A stretch of DNA of 64,000 nt from Coriaria nepalensis. Its lineage: Eukaryota > Streptophyta > Magnoliopsida > Cucurbitales > Coriariaceae. Below the pieces are notes generated by a model. The model ran no database searches. It saw nothing but the letters and a program-made list of their open reading frames with translations, and was not told the DNA's origin. Shown one piece after another: positions 11,865-23,600 of the stretch. The stretch spans positions 17,515,501 through 17,579,500 of the forward strand of contig CP114481.1 in NCBI GenBank assembly GCA_027186245.1. Reading direction: 5' to 3'. The position numbers and the translations under genes are program-made. How positions within the stretch are numbered: the stretch's first letter is position 1; each line of letters begins with the position of its first letter.

Positions 11865-12000
11865 GACTCAGTGACATGACTTTAAGGCTAAACAAATGCA
11901 TTGTTGCCTATAATAGATCAACTGCAAGTTATGCACGAAATTGATGTTTAAAGGCAGAATTTCGTTCGAAGTGATTTAGAATGATTTACTGACTAAAAGA

Positions 12001-13540
12001 GATGCAAAAATATGACCTTAAGGATAAAAAATGCATAGTTGCCATCAATAGATCAATTGCAAGTTATGCATGAAAGTCACGTTTTAAATGTAAAAAGAGA
12101 ATTGGTTCGAAATGCCTTCAAACAATTTAATGATTGAAAAGACTGAGTTATATGCTTTTTAATTGTAAAATAATGTATTGTTGTGTTCAGTAGATTAATT
12201 GCAGTTTATGTAAGAAAATAATGTTTGAAGGGCGAAAATAGAATTCGTTCGAATTAATTTAGAAAGATTTAATGACTAGAAGAGACTCAGTGACATGACT
12301 TTAAGGCTAAACAAATGCATTGTTGCCTATAATAGATCAACTGCAAGTTATGCACGAAACTGATGTTTAAAGGCAGAATTTCGTTCCAAGTGATTTAGAA
12401 TGATTTACTGACTAAAAGAGATGCAAAAATATGACCTTAAGGCTAAAAAATGCATAGTTGCCATCAATAGATCAATTGCAAGTTATGCATGAAAGTCGTG
12501 TTTTAAATGCAAAAAGAGAATTTGTTCGAAGTGCCTTCAAACAATTTAATGATTGAAAAGACTGAGTTATATGCTTTTTAATGGTAAAATAATGTATTGT
12601 TGTGTTCAGTAGATTAATTGCAGGTTATGTAAGAAAATAATGTTTGAAGGGCGAAAATAGAATTCGTTCGAATTAATTTAGAATGATTTAATGACTAGAA
12701 GAGACTCAGTGACATGACTTTAAGGCCAAACAAATGCATTGTTGCCTATAATAGATCAACTGCAAGTTATGCACGAAACTGATGTTTAAAGGCAGAATTT
12801 CGTTCGAAGTGATTTAGAATGATTTACTGACTAAAAGAGATGCAAAAATATGACCTTAAGGCTAAAAATTGCATAGTTGCCATCAATAGATCAATTGCAA
12901 GTTATGCATGAAAGTCGCGTTTTAAATGCAAAAAGAGAATTTGTTCGAAGTGCCTTCAAACAATTTAATGATTGAAAAGACTGAGTGATATGCTTTTTAA
13001 TTGTAAAATAATGTATTGTTGTGTTCAGTATATTAATTGAAGGTCATGTAAGAAAACAATGTTTGAAGGGCGAAAATAGAATTCGTTCGAATTAATTTAG
13101 GATGATTTAATGACTAGAAGAGACTCAGTTACATGACTTTAAGGCTAAACTAATGCATTGTTGCCTATAATAGATCAACTGCAAGTTATGCATGAAACTG
13201 ATGTTTAAAGGCAGAATTTCGTTCGAAATGATTTAGAATGATTTACTGACTAAAAGAGATGCAAAAATATGACCTTAAGGCTAAAAAGTGCATAGTTGCC
13301 ATCAATAGATCAATTGCAAGTTATGCATGAAAGTCGCGTTTTAAATGCAAAAAGAGAATTTGTTCGAAGTGGCTTCAAACAATTTAATGATTGGAAAGAC
13401 TGAGTGATATGCTTTTTAAAGGTAAAATAATGTATTGTTGTGTTCAGTAGATTAATTGAAGGTTATGTAAGAAAACAATGTTTGAAGGGCGAAAATAGAA
13501 TTCGTTCTAATTAATTTAGAATGATTTAATGACTAGAAGA
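12001..13540 (+). repeat. Mixed trimer units before the 1258-bp HOR
   Basis: The trimer register resumes here with units at 12284, 12703 and 13122. The B-C part of the unit at 13122 (GTGGCTTCAAAC, GATTGGAAAGAC, TTTTTAAAGG) is of the type that closes each 1258-bp repeat downstream, so the source of that repeat's last member lies here. The unit at 12284 still carries the GTTCCAAG variant seen at 7.9-9.7 kb. Confidence 0.75.
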
Positions 13541-16500
13541 GACTCAGTTACATGACTTTAAGGCTAAACAAATGCATTGTTGCCTATAATAGATCAGCTG
13601 CAAGTTATGCACGAAAGTCATGTTTAAAGGCCGAATTTCGTTCGAAGTGATTTAGAATGATTTGCTGACTGAAAGAGACGCAAAAATAATACATTAAGGC
13701 TAAAAAAATGAATAGTTGCCTTCAATAGATCAATTGCAAGTTATGCATGAAAGTCGCGTTTTAAATGCAAAAAGGGAATTGGTACGAAGTGCCTTCAAAC
13801 AGTTTAATGATTGAAAAGACTGAGTGATATGCTTTTTAATGCTAAAATAATGCATTATTGTCTTCTGTAGATTAATTACAAGTTATGTAAGAAAATAATG
13901 TTTGGAGGGCGAAAATAGAATTCGTTCGAATTAATTTAGAATGATTTAATGACTAGAAGAGACTCAGTTACATGACTTTAAGGCTAAACAAATGCATTGT
14001 TGCCTATAATAGATCAGCTGCAAGTTATGCACGAAAGTCATGTTTAAAGGCCGAATTTCGTTCGAAGTGATTTAGAATGATTTACTGACTAAAAGAGACG
14101 CAAAAATATGACTTTAAGGCTAAAAAACGCATTGTTGCCATCAATAGATCAATTGGAAGTTATGCATGAAAGTCGCGTTTTAAATGCAAAAAGAGAATTG
14201 GTTCGAAGTGCCTTCAAACATTTTAATGATTGAAAAGACTGAGTGATATGCTTTTTAATGCTAAAATAATGCATTGTTGTCTTCAGTAGATTAATTGCAA
14301 GTTATGTAAGAAAATAATGTTTGAAGGGCGAAAATAGAATTCGTTCGAATTAATTTAAAATGACTTAATGACTAGAAGAGACTCAGTGACATGATTTTAA
14401 GGCTAAACAAATGCATTGTTGCGTATAATAGATCGGCTGCAAGTTATGCACGAAAGTCATGTTTAAACGCCGAATTTCGTTCGAAGTGATTCAGAATGAT
14501 TTACTGACTAAAAGAGACGCAAAAATATGACTTTAAGGCTAAAAAATGCATAGTTGCCATCAATAGATCAATTGCAAGTTATGCATGAAAGTCGCGTTTT
14601 AAATGCAAAAAGAGAATTGGTACGAAGTGCCTTCAAACAATTTAATGATTGGAAAGACTGAGTGATATGCTTTTTAAAGGTAAAATAATGTATTGTTGTG
14701 TTCAGTAGATTAATTGAAGGTTATGTAAGAGAACAATGTTTGAAGGGCGAAAATAGAATTCGTTCTAATTAATTTAGAATGATTTAATGACTAGAAGAGA
14801 CTCAGTTACATGACTTTAAGGCTAAACAAATGCATTGTTGCCTATAATAGATCAGCTGCAAGTTATGCACGAAAGTCATGTTTAAAGGCCGAATTTCGTT
14901 CGAAGTGATTTAGAATGATTTGCTGACTGAAAGAGACGCAAAAATAATACATTAAGGCTAAAAAAATGAATAGTTGCCTTCAATAGATCAATTGCAAGTT
15001 ATGCATGAAAGTCGCGTTTTAAATGCAAAAAGGGAATTGGTACGAAGTGCCTTCAAACAGTTTAATGATTGAAAAGACTGAGTGATATGCTTTTTAATGC
15101 TAAAATAATGCATTATTGTCTTCTGTAGATTAATTACAAGTTATGTCAGAAAATAATGTTTGGAGGGCGAAAATAGAATTCGTTCGAATTAATTTAGAAT
15201 GATTTAATGACTAGAAGAGACTCAGTTACATGACTTTAAGGCTAAACAAATGCATTGTTGCCTATAATAGATCAGCTGCAAGTTATGCACGAAAGTCATG
15301 TTTAAAGGCCGAATTTCGTTCGAAGTGATTTAGAATGATTTACTGACTAAAAGAGACGCAAAAATATGACTTTAAGGCTAAAAAACGCATTGTTGCCATC
15401 AATAGATCAATTGGAAGTTATGCATGAAAGTCGCGTTTTAAATGCAAAAAGAGAATTGGTTCGAAGTGCCTTCAAACATTTTAATGATTGAAAAGACTGA
15501 GTGATATGCTTTTTAATGCTAAAATAATGCATTGTTGTCTTCAGTAGATTAATTGCAAGTTATGTAAGAAAATAATGTTTGAAGGGCGAAAATAGAATTC
15601 GTTCGAATTAATTTAAAATGACTTAATGACTAGAAGAGACTCAGTGACATGATTTTAAGGCTAAACAAATGCATTGTTGCGTATAATAGATCGGCTGCAA
15701 GTTATGCACGAAAGTCATGTTTAAACGCCGAATTTCGTTCGAAGTGATTCAGAATGATTTACTGACTAAAAGAGACGCAAAAATATGACTTTAAGGCTAA
15801 AAAATGCATAGTTGCCATCAATAGATCAATTGCAAGTTATGCATGAAAGTCGCGTTTTAAATGCAAAAAGAGAATTGGTACGAAGTGCCTTCAAACAATT
15901 TAATGATTGGAAAGACTGAGTGATATGCTTTTTAAAGGTAAAATAATGTATTGTTGTGTTCAGTAGATTAATTGAAGGTTATGTAAGAGAACAATGTTTG
16001 AAGGGCGAAAATAGAATTCGTTCTAATTAATTTAGAATGATTTAATGACTAGAAGAGACTCAGTTACATGACTTTAAGGCTAAACAAATGCATTGTTGCC
16101 TATAATAGATCAGCTGCAAGTTATGCACGAAAGTCATGTTTAAAGGCCGAATTTCGTTCGAAGTGATTTAGAATGATTTGCTGACTGAAAGAGACGCAAA
16201 AATAATACATTAAGGCTAAAAAAATGAATAGTTGCCTTCAATAGATCAATTGCAAGTTATGCATGAAAGTCGCGTTTTAAATGCAAAAAGGGAATTGGTA
16301 CGAAGTGCCTTCAAACAGTTTAATGATTGAAAAGACTGAGTGATATGCTTTTTAATGCTAAAATAATGCATTATTGTCTTCTGTAGATTAATTACAAGTT
16401 ATGTCAGAAAATAATGTTTGGAGGGCGAAAATAGAATTCGTTCGAATTAATTTAGAATGATTTAATGACTAGAAGAGACTCAGTTACATGACTTTAAGGC

Positions 16501-18572
16501 TAAACAAATGCATTGTTGCCTATAATAGATCAGCTGCAAGTTATGCACGAAAGTCATGTTTAAAGGCCGAATTTCGTTCGAAGTGATTTAGAATGATTTA
16601 CTGACTAAAAGAGACGCAAAAATATGACTTTAAGGCTAAAAAACGCATTGTTGCCATCAATAGATCAATTGGAAGTTATGCATGAAAGTCGCGTTTTAAA
16701 TGCAAAAAGAGAATTGGTTCGAAGTGCCTTCAAACATTTTAATGATTGAAAAGACTGAGTGATATGCTTTTTAATGCTAAAATAATGCATTGTTGTCTTC
16801 AGTAGATTAATTGCAAGTTATGTAAGAAAATAATGTTTGAAGGGCGAAAATAGAATTCGTTCGAATTAATTTAAAATGACTTAATGACTAGAAGAGACTC
16901 AGTGACATGATTTTAAGGCTAAACAAATGCATTGTTGCGTATAATAGATCGGCTGCAAGTTATGCACGAAAGTCATGTTTAAACGCCGAATTTCGTTCGA
17001 AGTGATTCAGAATGATTTACTGACTAAAAGAGACGCAAAAATATGACTTTAAGGCTAAAAAATGCATAGTTGCCATCAATAGATCAATTGCAAGTTATGC
17101 ATGAAAGTCGCGTTTTAAATGCAAAAAGAGAATTGGTACGAAGTGCCTTCAAACAATTTAATGATTGGAAAGACTGAGTGATATGCTTTTTAAAGGTAAA
17201 ATAATGTATTGTTGTGTTCAGTAGATTAATTGAAGGTTATGTAAGAGAACAATGTTTGAAGGGCGAAAATAGAATTCGTTCTAATTAATTTAGAATGATT
17301 TAATGACTAGAAGAGACTCAGTTACATGACTTTAAGGCTAAACAAATGCATTGTCGCCTATAATAGATCAGCTGCAAGTTATGCACGAAAGTCATGTTTA
17401 AAGGCCGAATTTCGTTCGAAGTGATTTAGAATGATTTGCTGACTGAAAGAGACGCAAAAATAATACATTAAGGCTAAAAAAATGAATAGTTGCCTTCAAT
17501 AGATCAATTGCAAGTTATGCATGAAAGTCGCGTTTTAAATGCAAAAAGGGAATTGGTACGAAGTGCCTTCAAACAGTTTAATGATTGAAAAGACTGAGTG
17601 ATATGCTTTTTAATGCTAAAATAATGCATTATTGTCTTCTGTAGATTAATTACAAGTTATGTCAGAAAATAATGTTTGGAGGGCGAAAATAGAATTCGTT
17701 CGAATTAATTTAGAATGATTTAATGACTAGAAGAGACTCAGTTACATGACTTTAAGGCTAAACAAATGCATTGTTGCCTATAATAGATCAGCTGCAAGTT
17801 ATGCACGAAAGTCATGTTTAAACGCCGAATTTCGTTCGAAGTGATTTAGAATGATTTACTGACTAAAAGAGACGCAAAAATATGACTTTAAGGCTAAAAA
17901 ACGCATTGTTGCCATCAATAGATCAATTGGAAGTTATGCATGAAAGTCGCGTTTTAAATGCAAAAAGAGAATTGGTTCGAAGTGCCTTCAAACATTTTAA
18001 TGATTGAAAAGACTGAGTGATATGCTTTTTAATGCTAAAATAATGCATTGTTGTCTTCAGTAGATTAATTGCAAGTTATGTAAGAAAATAATGTTTGAAG
18101 GGCGAAAATAGAATTCGTTCGAATTAATTTAAAATGACTTAATGACTAGAAGAGACTCAGTGACATGATTTTAAGGCTAAACAAATGCATTGTTGGGTAT
18201 AATAGATCGGCTGCAAGTTATGCACGAAAGTCATGTTTAAACGCCGAATTTCGTTCGAAGTGATTCAGAATGATTTACTGACTAAAAGAGACGCAAAAAT
18301 ATGACTTTAAGGCTAAAAAATGCATAGTTGCCATCAATAGATCAATTGCAAGTTATGCATGAAAGTCGCGTTTTAAATGCAAAAAGAAAATATGTTCGAA
18401 GTGGCTTCAAACAATTTAATGATTGGAAAGACTGAGTGATATGCTTTTTAAAGGTAAAATAATGTATTGTTGTGTTCAGTAGATTAATTGAAGGTTATGT
18501 AAGAAAACAATGTTTGAAGGGCGAAAATAGAATTCGTTCTAATTAATTTAGAATGATTTAATGACTAGAAGA
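13541..18572 (+). repeat. 1258-bp HOR (three trimers), four copies
   Basis: Four tandem copies start at 13541, 14799, 16057 and 17315. Each contains, in order: a 420-bp unit with GATTTGCTGACTGAAAG, AATAATACATTAAGG and an extra A in GGCTAAAAAAATGAATAG; a unit with AAAAAACGCATTGTTGCC; and a unit with CATGATTTTAAGG, CGGCTGCAAG and TTTTTAAAGGTAAAAT. The extra A makes the period 1258. Copies differ by only a few bases (for example TTATGTCAG against TTATGTAAG, TTGTCGCC at about 17354, TTGGGTATAATAG at about 18195). A fifth copy begins at 18573 and diverges after its A monomer and B start. Confidence 0.92.
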
Positions 18573-19830
18573 GACTCAGTTACATGACTTTAAGGCTAAA
18601 CAAATGCATTGTTGCCTATAATAGATCAACTGCAAGTTATGCACGAAAGTCATGTTTAAAGGCCGAATTTCGTTCGAAGTGATTTAGAATGATTTGCTGA
18701 CTGAAAGAGACGCAAAAATAATACATTAAGGCTAAAAAAATGAATAGTTGCCTTCAATAGATCAATTGCAAGTTATGCATGAAAGTCGCGTTTTAAATGC
18801 AAAAATGGAATTGGTTCGAAGTGCCTTCAAACAATTTAATGATTGAAAAGACTCAGTGATATGCTTTTTAACAGTAAAATAATGTATTGTTGTGTTCAAT
18901 AGATTAATTACAGGTTATGTAAGAAAATAATGTTTTAAGGGCGAAAATAGGATTCGTTCGAATTAATTTGGAATGATTTATTGACGAGAAGAGACTCAGT
19001 TACATGACTTTAAGGCTAAACAAATGCATTGTTGCCTATAATAGATCAGCTGCAAGTTATGCATGAAAGTCATTTTTAAACGCCGAATTTCGTTCGAAGT
19101 GATTCAGAATGATTTACTGACTAAAAGAGACGCAAAAATATGACTTTAAGGCTAAAAAATGCATAGTTGCCATCAATAGATCAATTGCAAGTTATGCATG
19201 AAAGTCGCGTTTTAAATGCAAAAAGAGAATTTGTTCGAAGTGCCTTCCAACTATTTAATGATTGAAAGGACTAAGTGATAAGCTTTTTAATACTAAAATA
19301 ATGCATTGTTGTCTTCAGTAGATTAATTGCAAGTTATGTAAGAAAATAATGTTTGAAGGGCGAAAATAGAATTCGTTCGAATTAATTTGGAATGATTTAA
19401 CGACTAGAAAAGACTCAGTGACATGACTTTAAGGCTAAACAAATGCATTGTTGCCTATAATAGATCAACTGCAAGTTATGCACGAAACTGATGTTTAAAG
19501 GCAGAATTTCGTTCGAAATTATTTAGAATGATTTACTGACTAAAAGAAATGCAAAAATATGACCTTAAGGCTAAAAAATGCATAGTAGCCATCAATAGAT
19601 CAATTGCAAGTTATGCATGAAAGTCACATTTTAAATGCAAAAAGAGAATTTGTTCGAAGTGCCTTCAAACAATTTAATGATTGAAAAGACTGAGTGATAT
19701 GCTTTTTAATCGTAAAATAATGTATTGTTGTGTTCAGTAGATTAATTGATGGTTATGTAAGAAAACAATGTTTGAAGGGCGAAAATAGAATTTGTTCGAA
19801 TTAATTTAGAATGATTTAATGACTAGAAGA
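18573..19830 (+). repeat. Truncated fifth 1258-type member and mixed units
   Basis: The unit at 18573 still carries AATAATACATTAAGG and the extra A (420 bp). Its B differs from the preceding copies (AAAAATGGAATTGGTTCG), and its C (TTTTTAACAGTAAAAT) is of another type. Units at 18993 and 19412 belong to other sub-types. The right edge of the 1258-bp amplification therefore lies inside this unit. Confidence 0.75.
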
Positions 19831-20668
19831 GACTCAGTTACACGACTTTAAGGCTAAACAAATTCATTGTTGCCTAAAATAGATCAACTGCAAGTTATGC
19901 ATGAAACTGATGTTTAAAGGCAGAATTTCATTCGAAATGATTTAGAATGATTTACTGACTAAAAGAGATGCAAAAATATGACCTTAAGGCTAAAAAATGC
20001 ATAGTTGCCATCAATAGATCAATTGCAAGTTATGCATGAAAGTCGCATTTTAAATGCAAAAAGAGAATTGGTACGAAGTGCCTTCAAACAATTTAATGAT
20101 TGAAAAGACTGAGTGATATGCTTTTTAATGGTAAAATAATGTATTGTTGTGTTCAGTAGATTAATTACAGGTTATGTAAGAAAATAATGTTTGAAGGGCG
20201 AAAATAGAATTCGTTCGAATTAATTTAGAATGATTTAATGACTAGAAGAGACTCAGTTACACGACTTTAAGGCTAAACAAATTCATTGTTGCCTAAAATA
20301 GATCAACTGCAAGTTATGCATGAAACTGATGTTTAAAGGCAGAATTTCATTCGAAATGATTTAGAATGATTTACTGACTAAAAGAGATGCAAAAATATGA
20401 CCTTAAGGCTAAAAAATGCATAGTTGCCATCAATAGATCAATTGCAAGTTATGCATGAAAGTCGCATTTTAAATGCAAAAAGAGAATTGGTACGAAGTGC
20501 CTTCAAACAATTTAATGATTGAAAAGACTGAGTGATATGCTTTTTAATGGTAAAATAATGTATTGTTGTGTTCAGTAGATTAATTACAGGTTATGTAAGA
20601 AAATAATGTTTGAAGGGCGAAAATAGAATTCGTTCGAATTAATTTAGAATGATTTAATGACTAGAAGA
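19831..20668 (+). repeat. Exact 419-bp trimer doublet
   Basis: Units 19831-20249 and 20250-20668 look identical throughout. Both carry the rare variants TTACACGACTTT, AAATTCATTGTTGCCTAAAATAG in A, TTTCATTCGAAATG, and GTCGCATTTT in B. No neighbour shares this set. It is the smallest and one of the youngest duplications in the window. Confidence 0.88.
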
Positions 20669-23600
20669 GACTCAGTGACATGACTTTAAGGCTAAACAAA
20701 TGCATTGTTGCCTATAATAGATCAACTGCAAGTTATGCACGAAACTGATGTTTAAAGGCAGAATTTCGATCGAAGTGATTTAGAATGATTTATTGACTAA
20801 AAGAGATGCAAAAATATGACCTTAAGGCTAAAAAATGCATAATTGCCATCAATAGATCAATTGCAAGTGATGCATGAAAGTCGCATTTTAAAGGCAAAAA
20901 GAGAATTGGTTCGAAGTGCCTTCAAACAATTTAATGATTGAAAAGACTGAGTGATATGCTTTTTAATGGTAAAATAATGTATTGTTGTGTTCAGTATATT
21001 AATTGCAGGTTATGTAAGAAAATAATGTTTGAAGGGCGAAAATAGGATTCGTTCGAATTAATTTAGAATGATTTAATGACTAGAAGAGACTCAGTTACAT
21101 GACTTTAAGGCTAAACAAATGCATTGTTGCCTATAATAGATCAGCTGCAAGTTATGCACGAATGTCATGTTTAAACGCCGAATTTCGTTCGAAGTGATTT
21201 AGAATGATTTGCTGACTGAAAGAGACGCAAAAATATGACATTAAGGCTAAAAAATGCATAGTTGCCATCAATAGATCAATTGCAAGTTATGCATGAAAGT
21301 CGCGTTTTAAATGCAAAAAGAGAATTGGTACGAAGTGCCTTCAAACAATTTAATGATTGAAAAGACTAAGTGATATGCTTTTTAACAGTAAAATAATGTA
21401 TTGTTGTGTTCAATAGATTAATTACCGGTTATGTAAGAAAATAATGTTTGAAGGGCGAAAATAGAATTCGTTCGAATTAATTTAGAATGATTTAATGACT
21501 AGAAGAGACTCAGTGACATGACTTTAAGGCTAAACAAATGCATTGTTGCCTATAATAGATCAACTGCAAGTTATGCACGAAACTGATGTTTAAATGCAGA
21601 ATTTCGTTCGAAGTGATTTAGAATGATTTATTGACTAAAAGAGATGCAAAAATATGACCTTAAGGCTAAAAAATGCATAATTGCCATCAATAGATCAATT
21701 GCAAGTTATGCATGAAAGTCGCATTTGAAAGGCAAAAAGAGAATTGGTTCGAAGTGCCTTCAAACAATTTAATGATTGAAAAGACTGAGTGATATGCTTT
21801 TTAATGGTAAAATAATGTATTGTTGTGTTCAGTAGATTAATTACAGGTTATGTAAGAAAATAATGTTTGAAGGGCGAAAATAGGATTCGTTCGAATTAAT
21901 TTAGAATGATTTAATGACTAGAAGAGACTCAGTGACATGACTTTAAGGCTAAACAAATGCATTGTTGCCTTCAATAGATCAACTGCAAGTTATGCACGAA
22001 AGTCATGTTTAAAGGCCGAATTTCGTTCGAAGTGATTTAGAATGATTTACTAACTAAAAGAGACGCAAAAATATGAGTTTAAGGGTAAAAAATGCATAGT
22101 TGCCATCAATAGATCAATTGCAAGTTATGCATGCAAGTCGCGTTTTAAATGCAAAAAGAGAATTGGTTCGAAGTGCCTTCAAACAATTTAATGATTGAAA
22201 AGACTGAGTGATAAGCTTTTTAATACTAAAATAACGCATTGTTGTCTTCAGTAGATTAATTGCAAGTTATGTAAGAAAATAATGTTTGAAGGGCGAAAAT
22301 AGAATTCATTCGAATTAATTTGGAATGATTTAATGACTAGAAGAGACTCAGTGACATGACTTTAAGGCTAAACAAATGCATTGTTGCCTATAATAGATCA
22401 ACTGCAAGTTAAGCACGAAAGTCATGTTTAAAGGCAGAATTTCGTTCGAAGTGATTTAGAATGATTTACTGACTAAAAGAGATGCAAAAATATGACCTTA
22501 AGGCTAAAAAATGCATAGTTACCATCAATAGATCAATTGCAAGTTATGCATGAACGTCGCGTTTTAAATGCAAAAAGGGAATTTGTTCGAAGTGCCTTCA
22601 AACAATTTAATGATTGAAAAGACTGAGTGATATGCTTTTTAATGGTAAAATAATGTATTGTTGTGTTCAGTATATTAATTGAAGGTCATGTAAGAAAACA
22701 ATGTTTGAAGGGCGAAAATAGAATTCGTTCGAATTAATTTTGAATGATTTAATGACTAGAAGAGACTCAGTGACATGACTTTAAGGCTAAACAAATGCAT
22801 TGTTGCCTATAATAGATCAACTGCAAGTTAAGCACAAAAGTCATGTTTAAAGGCCGAATTTCATTCGAAGTGATTTAGAATGATTTACTGACTAAAAGAG
22901 ATGCAAAAATATGAGCTTAAGGCTAAAAAATGCATAGTTGCCATCAATAGATCAATTGCAAGTTATGCATGAAAGTCGCGTTTTAAATGCAAAAAGAGAA
23001 TTTGTTCGAAGTGGCTTCAAAAAATTTAATGATTGGAAAGACTGAGTGATATGCTTTTTAATGGTAAAATAATGTATTGTTGTGTTCAGTAGATTAATTG
23101 AAGGTTATGTAAGAAAACAATGTTTGAAGGGCGAAAATAGAATTCGTTCTAATTAATTTAGAATGATTTAATGACTAGAAGAGACTCAGTTACATGACTT
23201 TAAGGGTAAACAAATGCATTGTTGCCTATAATACATCAACTGCAAGTTATGCACGAAAGTCATGTTTAAAGGCCGAATTTCGTTCGAAGTGATTTAGAAT
23301 GATTTGCTGACTGAAAGAGACGCAAAAATATGACATTAAGGCTAAAAAAATGAATAGTTGCCTTCAATAGATCAATTGCAAGTTATGCATGAAAGTCGCG
23401 TTTTAAATGCAAAAAGAGAATTGGTTCGATGTGCCTTCCAACAATTTAATGATTGAAAAGACTGAGTGATATGCTTTTTAATGCTAAAATAATGCATTGT
23501 TGTCTTCAGTAGATTAATTGCAAGTTATGTAAGAAAATAATATTTGAAGGGCGAAAATAGAATTCGTTCGAATTAATTTAGAATGATTTAATGACTAGAA

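Larger units (their letters stand above)
10609..12000 (+). repeat. 696-bp pentameric HOR, two copies (B-C-A-B/C-A)
   Basis: A five-monomer segment of 696 bp occurs twice, starting at the B monomers of 10609 and 11305. Each copy holds B with GCAATAATATG and TTGGAAG, C with GAAAAAACTGAG, CTTTCTAATGG and GGTTCTGTAAG, A with GACTCGGTGAC, a B/C hybrid monomer, and a further A. By eye the copies differ at one base (CATTAAT at about 11071, CATCAAT in the second). The A-to-A distance across the hybrid is 277 bp instead of 419, so one monomer's length has been lost. The array register therefore changes here from trimer to pentamer. Confidence 0.9.
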
